Positions 4,178 through 8,570 of a stretch of DNA of 8,570 bases are shown here, in pieces. Each line of letters opens with the position of its first letter. The stretch's first letter is position 1. The DNA is from Flavobacteriales bacterium (GTDB taxonomy: Bacteria > Bacteroidota > Bacteroidia > Flavobacteriales_E > Vicingaceae), in NCBI GenBank assembly GCA_029262915.1, contig JAJCYN010000075.1, forward strand, positions 1 through 8,570, in the 5' to 3' direction. The translations under genes were made by a program, and so were the position numbers. A model generated the notes under the pieces. It was not told where the DNA came from. It saw only the letters and a list, made by a program, of their open reading frames with translations, and ran no database searches.

Positions 4178-6724
4178 TTAAGAAATTCTACTCCAATTTA
4201 CTCTATCTCCAAATAATTGTTTTAAAGTAGCAACCAAACGGTGATTCTTGTCTAATTCTAAATTAGGATCTTTTTTTAATGTAGCTACGGCAACATCTCT
4301 GGCATATTGTAGTATTTTTCCGTCTCTAACTAAATCTGCTATGTTTAGGTTTAACAATCCACTTTGTTGGGTTCCTTGTATATCTCCTGGTCCACGTAAC
4401 TTTAAATCTACTTCACTAATTTCAAACCCATCATTGGTTTTTACCATGGTTTCCATCCTCAACCTTCCATCTGCACTTAGCTTATTTCCTGTCATTAAAA
4501 TGCAATAAGATTGTTCGGCTCCCCTCCCTACTCTACCCCTTAGTTGGTGTAATTGTGATAAACCAAAACGTTCGGCACTTTCTATTACCATAACACTTGC
4601 ATTGGGTACATTCACTCCGACTTCAATAACGGTAGTAGCCACCATTATTTGAGTTTCACCTTTTACAAACCGTTGCATTTCAAACTCCTTATCAGCAGCC
4701 TTCATTTGTCCGTGTACAATACTTATTTGGTAATCTGGCCTTGAAAATCTTCTAATGATACTTTCATAGCCATCCATTAAATCTTTATAATCCATTTTTT
4801 CGGATTCTTTAATTAATGGATAAACAATATAGATTTGCCTCCCTTTTTTCACTTCTTCTTCAATGAACCCAAACACCTTTAATCGAGAAGAATCAAAACG
4901 ATGTATTGTTTTAATGTCTTTTCTTCCCGGAGGTAATTCATCAATTACAGAAACATCCAAATCACCATAAAAAGTCATAGCTAAAGTTCTTGGAATTGGT
5001 GTAGCTGTCATTACCAAAACATGTGGAGGAATAGTTGTCCCTCTAATCTCCCCATCGGGGAGACTTTTCAGTGCTTCTTCTATCTGATGAACTACACCTT
5101 CTACATCTCCAAGAACTTCTTCATTGGTGAAACGCATTACCTTAAAGCCTATGTCTTCAAGAATTTGAGTTCGCATTTCATCAGCTTCTTGTTGCTCCTT
5201 TTCTAGATGATATTTACCATCAACTTCTATAATAAGATTCTTTTGAATACATAAAAAATCAACAATAAACTGGTCGATAATATGCTCTCTTCTAAATTTC
5301 GCTCCAAGTTGCTTTGTTTTTAATTGCGACCATAAGGCAACCTCGGCACCTGTAGACTTTTTCTTTTTTTCTTCTTTATTTACTTTAAGTAAAGCATAAG
5401 TAGAAGGTCTAGCTGTTTGATATTTGTAGAGGATTTGCTCCTTTTCCTTCCCTTTGGGAAGGATTAAGGATGGGCTACCTTTTCTCCATAACTTTGATCG
5501 TTGTTGAACACCAAAACGATGTTGCTCATCTATAACCACAAAACCTAAGTTTTGAAATTTAACTTTGTCTTCAATCAATGCATGAGTACCTATTAGGATA
5601 TTTAATTCTCCGTTTTCTAATTGCTCATGAATGGCTCTTCTCTTTACAACCTTTACTGAACCAGTGAGCAATTCTACTTTTAGGTCAATTCCTTTTAAGA
5701 GTTCAGTTATTCCTTCGTAATGCTGATTCGCTAAAATTTCTGTAGGAGCCATTAAACATGCTTGGTAGCCATTATCAATTGAAATTAAAATACTCATTAA
5801 AGCTACGATCGTTTTACCACTGCCCACATCTCCTTGCAATAAGCGATTCATATGATTCCCATAACCTACATCATTTCTTATTTCCTTTAACACTCTCTTT
5901 TGTGCTCCTGTTAATTCAAAAGGTAAATTCTCATTAAAAAACTGATTAAAGTACTTTCCCACTTTATTAAAAACAGCTCCTTTAATCGTTTCTGTTTTTA
6001 TAACTTTTTGACGAAGCATATTGAGTTGCAAATAAAAAAGTTCTTCAAACTTTAGTCGATATCTCGATTTCTGTAATAGATGTTCATTTTCTGGAGAATG
6101 AACATTAATAACAGCTCGTTCTTTATCAATTAGCTTTAGCTGCTCCAAAATTAGTATAGGTAACGTTTCTTCTACCTTATTTCCCAACTGAGCAACAAGG
6201 TTTTTTTGAATTTTATGAATTCCTTTTGAGTTTAACCCCATTATAGAAAGCAATTCTGTACTCGGATAAACTGCTTCCAAGGTAACTTGATTGGCTATTA
6301 ATGATTGGTCTACCACATCTAAATCAGGATGGGCAATATTGTACTTGTTTCTATATTTTGAAGGCTTCCCATAAACAATGTATTCTTGTCCAATAACCAC
6401 AGAAGAAGCTAACCATTTAATTCCCTTAAACCAAATCAATTCAATCTCCCCAGTCTCATCTCTAAGCGTTGCCACTAATCTTTTCCCTCTTCGTTCTCCT
6501 AAAGTTTGTAGCGTTGTAATCTTTCCTTTCAATTGAATGTAAGCCTCCTCAGAATTAATCTCAGCAATGCTATAAACCTTAGATTTATCAATGTAACGAA
6601 AAGGATAATACACCAGTAATTGACCAAAAGTAGCAATACCTAATTCTTTTCTAAGTATTTCAGCACGCTTTGGTCCTACCCCCTTTAAGAATTCTATTTT
6701 AGTATCTAAAAAACGGTTTGACAT
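4178..6724 (-). CDS. recG: ATP-dependent DNA helicase RecG with an in-frame DUF559 endonuclease-domain insertion
   Basis: RecG is a double-strand DNA translocase that remodels stalled replication forks and branch-migrates Holliday junctions in the cytoplasm. The start has a LKGVGPKRAEIL helix-hairpin-helix-like motif (13-24) and a wedge/OB region (about 60-135). The helicase motifs are: Walker A GDVGSGKT (298-305), Ia APTEILANQH (326-335), TGS (354-356), IGTHAL (378-383), DEQHRFG (399-405, motif II), TATPIPRT (573-580, motif III), TTVIEVGVNVP (697-707, motif V) and QLHQLRGRVGRG (724-735, motif VI). RecG-specific DIQGTQQSG is at 781-789. The protein is 848 residues against roughly 700 for the family, and the excess is a DUF559-like block at about 417-562. 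All RecG motifs survive, so helicase activity is plausible. ATG 6724 follows the pdh terminator by 17 nt, and no separate promoter of standard form is visible in that gap. Confidence 0.95.
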   Translation of the reverse strand: MSNRFLDTKIEFLKGVGPKRAEILRKELGIATFGQLLVYYPFRYIDKSKVYSIAEINSEEAYIQLKGKITTLQTLGERRGKRLVATLRDETGEIELIWFKGIKWLASSVVIGQEYIVYGKPSKYRNKYNIAHPDLDVVDQSLIANQVTLEAVYPSTELLSIMGLNSKGIHKIQKNLVAQLGNKVEETLPILILEQLKLIDKERAVINVHSPENEHLLQKSRYRLKFEELFYLQLNMLRQKVIKTETIKGAVFNKVGKYFNQFFNENLPFELTGAQKRVLKEIRNDVGYGNHMNRLLQGDVGSGKTIVALMSILISIDNGYQACLMAPTEILANQHYEGITELLKGIDLKVELLTGSVKVVKRRAIHEQLENGELNILIGTHALIEDKVKFQNLGFVVIDEQHRFGVQQRSKLWRKGSPSLILPKGKEKEQILYKYQTARPSTYALLKVNKEEKKKKSTGAEVALWSQLKTKQLGAKFRREHIIDQFIVDFLCIQKNLIIEVDGKYHLEKEQQEADEMRTQILEDIGFKVMRFTNEEVLGDVEGVVHQIEEALKSLPDGEIRGTTIPPHVLVMTATPIPRTLAMTFYGDLDVSVIDELPPGRKDIKTIHRFDSSRLKVFGFIEEEVKKGRQIYIVYPLIKESEKMDYKDLMDGYESIIRRFSRPDYQISIVHGQMKAADKEFEMQRFVKGETQIMVATTVIEVGVNVPNASVMVIESAERFGLSQLHQLRGRVGRGAEQSYCILMTGNKLSADGRLRMETMVKTNDGFEISEVDLKLRGPGDIQGTQQSGLLNLNIADLVRDGKILQYARDVAVATLKKDPNLELDKNHRLVATLKQLFGDRVNWSRIS
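5047..5063. repeat. Terminal palindrome of the recG insertion, end nearer motif III (TCTCCCC-ATC-GGGGAGA)
   Basis: A perfect 7-bp inverted repeat with a 3-nt loop. Read on the minus strand it is translated as S-L-P-D-G-E-I (residues 554-560). It sits about 8 bp inside the inferred edge of the insertion, after TAA (5044-5046) on the plus strand. Confidence 0.85.
5445..5463. repeat. Terminal palindrome of the recG insertion, end nearer motif II (TCCTTCCC-TTT-GGGAAGGA)
   Basis: A perfect 8-bp inverted repeat with a 3-nt loop. Read on the minus strand it is translated as I/L-L-P-K-G-K-E (residues 421-427). It is in the same reading frame as the partner palindrome, so both give L-P-x-G-(K/E). The outer sequence on the minus strand (CCTTAATC then the palindrome) matches the outer sequence of the opposite end in inverted orientation. 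Confidence 0.85.
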
Positions 6725-6741
6725 TAAGCGAATTTAAAAAG

Positions 6742-6772
6742 AAAACCCTCAACATTCTATGTTGAGGGTTTT
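6742..6772 (-). terminator. Strong intrinsic terminator of the pdh operon
   Basis: A perfect 14-bp stem (6742-6755 with 6759-6772) has a 3-nt loop. On the minus strand it ends in TTTTCTTTTT, a good U-tract. It begins 17 nt after the stop codon of the E2 gene and ends 17 nt before the ATG of recG. It should stop most pdh transcripts before recG. Confidence 0.85.
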
Positions 6773-6789
6773 AAATTTTAAACAATATT

Positions 6790-8031
6790 TTATATGTTTT
6801 GGGCTCCCAATAAGATAACTGGATTCTCCATATAGTTTTTAAATGCTTGTAAAAATTTAGATCCTGCAACACCATCTACTACTCTATGGTCACAAGAAAG
6901 TGTTACTTTCATTACATTACCAGGAACAACTTTACCGCCCTCAATAACAGGAATTTGTTTTGTCCCTCCTACAGCCAAAATACAAGCGTCTGGTGGGTTA
7001 ATAATTGCCGTAAATTCTTCAATCCCAAACATTCCAAGATTAGAAATTGTAAAGGTACTTCCTTCCCAATCTTCAGGTTGTAATTTTTTATCTCTTGCAC
7101 GAGCAGCATAATCTTTAACTTCTCCAGATATTTGACTTAATGTTTTTCCGTCTGCAAAACGTACTACAGGAACCAATAAGCCATCCTCTACAGCAACAGC
7201 AACACCAATATTAACGTGTTCGTTGTAACGTATTCTGTCTTCCAACCATGATGAATTAACTTTAGGATTATCTTTTAATGCACTTGCAACAGCTTTTATA
7301 ATAATGTCGTTAAACGATATTTTTACTGGAGCAATAGCATTAATGGATTTACGTGCTGCAATAGCATCATCCATATCAATGTCCATTGTTAAGTAAAAAT
7401 GTGGTGCAGAAAACTTACTCTCTCCTAGTCGTTGAGCTATAACTTTACGCATTTGAGAAACAGGTACTTCAGTGTATTTTTCTACGCCAACAAAATTCGC
7501 TATAACTCCTCCTCCATAATTTTCAATATCTCTTTTCACAATCCTACCTCCATTACCCGTTCCACTAACCATTGCTAGATTAATGTTCTTCTCTTCTGCT
7601 AATTTCTTAGCCAACGGAGAAACCATTATTCTGCCATTAGATGAAGTAGCAACAACTGAAACAGATTTTGGTGATTCTGTTTTAACTTCTACTACAGCTG
7701 GTGCAGAAGATTTCTCAGTCTTTACTTCTACTACTTTTTCTTCTACAACCTCAGCTTTTGGTTCTTCTTTTAATAAAGCAGAAAAATCTTCTCCTTTTTC
7801 TCCAAATATTGCTAACACTGTATCAACCGGAGATGTGCCTCCTTCTGGAACCCCTATATGTAATAAGGTTCCATCTACAAAAGATTCGAACTCCATTGTC
7901 GCTTTATCAGTTTCTATATCAGCTAATAAATCACCCTCACTTACCGCATCTCCAACTTTTTTATGCCACTTAGCTACCACTCCCTCTGTCATGGTATCAC
8001 TTAATTTGGGCATTCTAACTATTTCGGCCAT
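6790..8031 (-). CDS. pdhC: Pyruvate dehydrogenase complex E2, dihydrolipoyl acetyltransferase
   Basis: E2 transfers the acetyl group from E1 via lipoyl-lysine to CoA and forms the core of the cytoplasmic pyruvate dehydrogenase complex. The 413 residues contain one lipoyl domain (about 1-80) with the lipoylated lysine K43 in the ETDKA motif. A Val/Glu/Lys/Pro-rich flexible linker follows (about 85-130), then the peripheral subunit-binding domain (about 133-170, VSPLAKKLAEEKNI...GTGNGGRIVKRDIE). The catalytic domain (about 185-413) has SAPHFYLTMDIDMD, the STFTISNLGMFG motif and active-site DHRVVDG (H382, D386). Many Bacteroidetes E2 proteins are longer with two lipoyl domains, and this one has a single domain. 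ATG 8031 gives a canonical MAEIVRMPKLSDTMTEG start and lies 15 nt after the E1 alpha stop, so the two are almost certainly co-transcribed. A branched-chain 2-oxoacid E2 is less likely given the sequence and the E1 alpha neighbour. Confidence 0.93.
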   Translation of the reverse strand: MAEIVRMPKLSDTMTEGVVAKWHKKVGDAVSEGDLLADIETDKATMEFESFVDGTLLHIGVPEGGTSPVDTVLAIFGEKGEDFSALLKEEPKAEVVEEKVVEVKTEKSSAPAVVEVKTESPKSVSVVATSSNGRIMVSPLAKKLAEEKNINLAMVSGTGNGGRIVKRDIENYGGGVIANFVGVEKYTEVPVSQMRKVIAQRLGESKFSAPHFYLTMDIDMDDAIAARKSINAIAPVKISFNDIIIKAVASALKDNPKVNSSWLEDRIRYNEHVNIGVAVAVEDGLLVPVVRFADGKTLSQISGEVKDYAARARDKKLQPEDWEGSTFTISNLGMFGIEEFTAIINPPDACILAVGGTKQIPVIEGGKVVPGNVMKVTLSCDHRVVDGVAGSKFLQAFKNYMENPVILLGAQNI

Positions 8032-8046
8032 TGTTCTAACTTATTA

Positions 8047-8570
8047 TTAATCTTTTATAAAAGGATATTCTTCTGCATAAATTTCTTCATACATTGCTTC
8101 TAGTTCCGGAAACGGTGAATCTTCAGCATATTTAATCGCATCAACAATTTGTTTTTTCACTTTTTCTTGAATTTTTTCAATTTGTTTATCCGTTGCGTAC
8201 TTATTAATCTTAATCGTTTTTAAGACTTTAGTAATTGGATCATCATCTTGGTATTCTTCCTCTTCCTCTTTTGTTCTATACTTACGAGGATCAGACATTG
8301 AATGTCCTTTAAAACGATACGTTTCCATTTCTAATAAATAAGGTCCTTTACCGTCTCTGCACCATTTCGCAGCTTTCTCAATTGCATAATGTACAGCTTC
8401 TACATCCATTCCGTCAACCGCTTCCCCTGGCATATCATAACTCAATCCTATTTTGTATAATTCAGTAACATTAGATGTTCGTTCTACAGAAGTTCCCATT
8501 GCATATTTATTGTTCTCAATAATATATATTACAGGTAACTTCCATGTCATTGACATGTTAAAAGCTTCAT
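8047..8570 (-). CDS. pdhA: Pyruvate dehydrogenase E1 component alpha subunit, C-terminal half (5' truncated by window edge)
   Basis: E1 alpha binds thiamine diphosphate and, with E1 beta, decarboxylates pyruvate and acetylates E2 lipoyl groups. About 173 residues are visible. The frame continues to the window edge as (H)EAFNMSMTWKLPV, which is the end of the ThDP-binding motif region (GDG...HEAxNMA), so the ATG at 8556 is internal. Further family signatures are IIENNKYAMGTSVERTSN, a VDGMDVEAV segment, and the YRFKGHSMSDPRKYRTKEEE loop, which contacts the cofactor and corresponds to the phosphorylation loop of mitochondrial E1. The C-terminus (ELEAMYEEIYAEEYPFIKD) is acidic. The gene stops 15 nt before the E2 start, a common arrangement in Flavobacteriia. 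E1 beta is not in the window. Confidence 0.93.
   Translation of the reverse strand, partial: EAFNMSMTWKLPVIYIIENNKYAMGTSVERTSNVTELYKIGLSYDMPGEAVDGMDVEAVHYAIEKAAKWCRDGKGPYLLEMETYRFKGHSMSDPRKYRTKEEEEEYQDDDPITKVLKTIKINKYATDKQIEKIQEKVKKQIVDAIKYAEDSPFPELEAMYEEIYAEEYPFIKD

Larger units (their letters stand above)
5039..5476 (-). mobile_element. Palindrome-flanked DUF559 (Vsr-like) endonuclease element inserted in frame in recG
   Basis: The block encodes residues about 417-562 of RecG, 146 codons (438 bp, a multiple of three). Excising it leaves K-L-W-R-K-G joined to T-T-I-P-P-H-V-L, close to the normal short junction between RecG motifs II and III. The core resembles DUF559, a Vsr/PD-(D/E)XK-type nuclease family: AEVALWSQLKTKQLG (E461), KFRREHIIDQFIVDF (R478, R479, D489), LIIEVDGKYH (E500, D502, H506) and GFKVMRFTNEEVL. 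The acidic residues expected of an active nuclease are present. The ends carry translated palindromes inside imperfect inverted sequences (plus strand CCCTCTAATC at 5039, against CCCATCCTTAATC read inward from 5474 on the minus strand). No Met codon occurs in the block before residue 517, so the nuclease can only be made as part of RecG unless a non-ATG start is used. Exact edges are inferred from RecG junction expectation and no target-site duplication was recognised. Confidence 0.8.

Noticed and set aside
5039..5476. Intein in recG
   Set aside because: The block edges lack a Cys/Ser splice start with Hint-domain motifs and lack the terminal His-Asn before Cys/Ser/Thr (the end reads D-G-E-I-R-G before T-T). 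The core resembles a DUF559 nuclease, not a Hint fold.
7583..8050. 155-residue plus-strand open frame opposite pdhC
   Set aside because: Antisense shadow of the E2 lipoyl domain and linker. Ser/Thr-rich composition arises from the Glu/Val-rich linker codons.
8047..8556. ATG at 8556 as the true start of E1 alpha
   Set aside because: The frame continues upstream through E-A-F-N, part of the ThDP motif, to the window edge, so the gene is truncated by the window.

Overview
The window looks like chromosomal DNA from a member of the Bacteroidota, most likely Flavobacteriia-like. The DNA is AT-rich. Two secreted proteins end in type IX secretion (T9SS) sorting domains, starts lack strong Shine-Dalgarno sequences, and two upstream regions carry promoter elements of the Bacteroidetes type (TTG / TAnnTTTG). 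No rRNA, tRNA, CRISPR array or classical transposase gene was seen.

Layout. Plus strand, 1-4115: the 3' end of a HipA-like kinase gene (cut by the window edge), a secreted M48-like zinc metallopeptidase, a secreted 21-residue leucine-rich-repeat protein with a T9SS tail, and a secreted Asp-box beta-propeller/PKD protein with a T9SS tail. Minus strand, 8570-4178: the 3' half of pyruvate dehydrogenase E1 alpha (cut by the window edge), the complete E2 acetyltransferase 15 nt downstream, a strong intrinsic terminator, and then recG. The two blocks converge at 4116-4177.

The main finding is in recG. The protein is 848 residues, about 150 longer than the usual RecG of roughly 700. The excess is one in-frame block (about residues 417-562, bases 5039-5476) between helicase motifs II and III. 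It encodes a DUF559/Vsr-like (PD-(D/E)XK-type) endonuclease domain. Just inside its two ends lie two G/C-rich palindromes, within imperfect inverted terminal sequences, and both are translated in the same frame as L-P-x-G-(K/E). Removing the block restores an ordinary RecG junction, and every RecG motif is intact. This looks like a mobile element that enters genes in frame and is tolerated as a protein insertion, similar in concept to Rickettsia palindromic elements or inteins but with no splicing signals.

The remaining genes are recognisable families. The three secreted proteins are probably surface or extracellular factors with separate promoters. The pdh genes form a co-transcribed central-metabolism unit that feeds acetyl-CoA to the TCA cycle.
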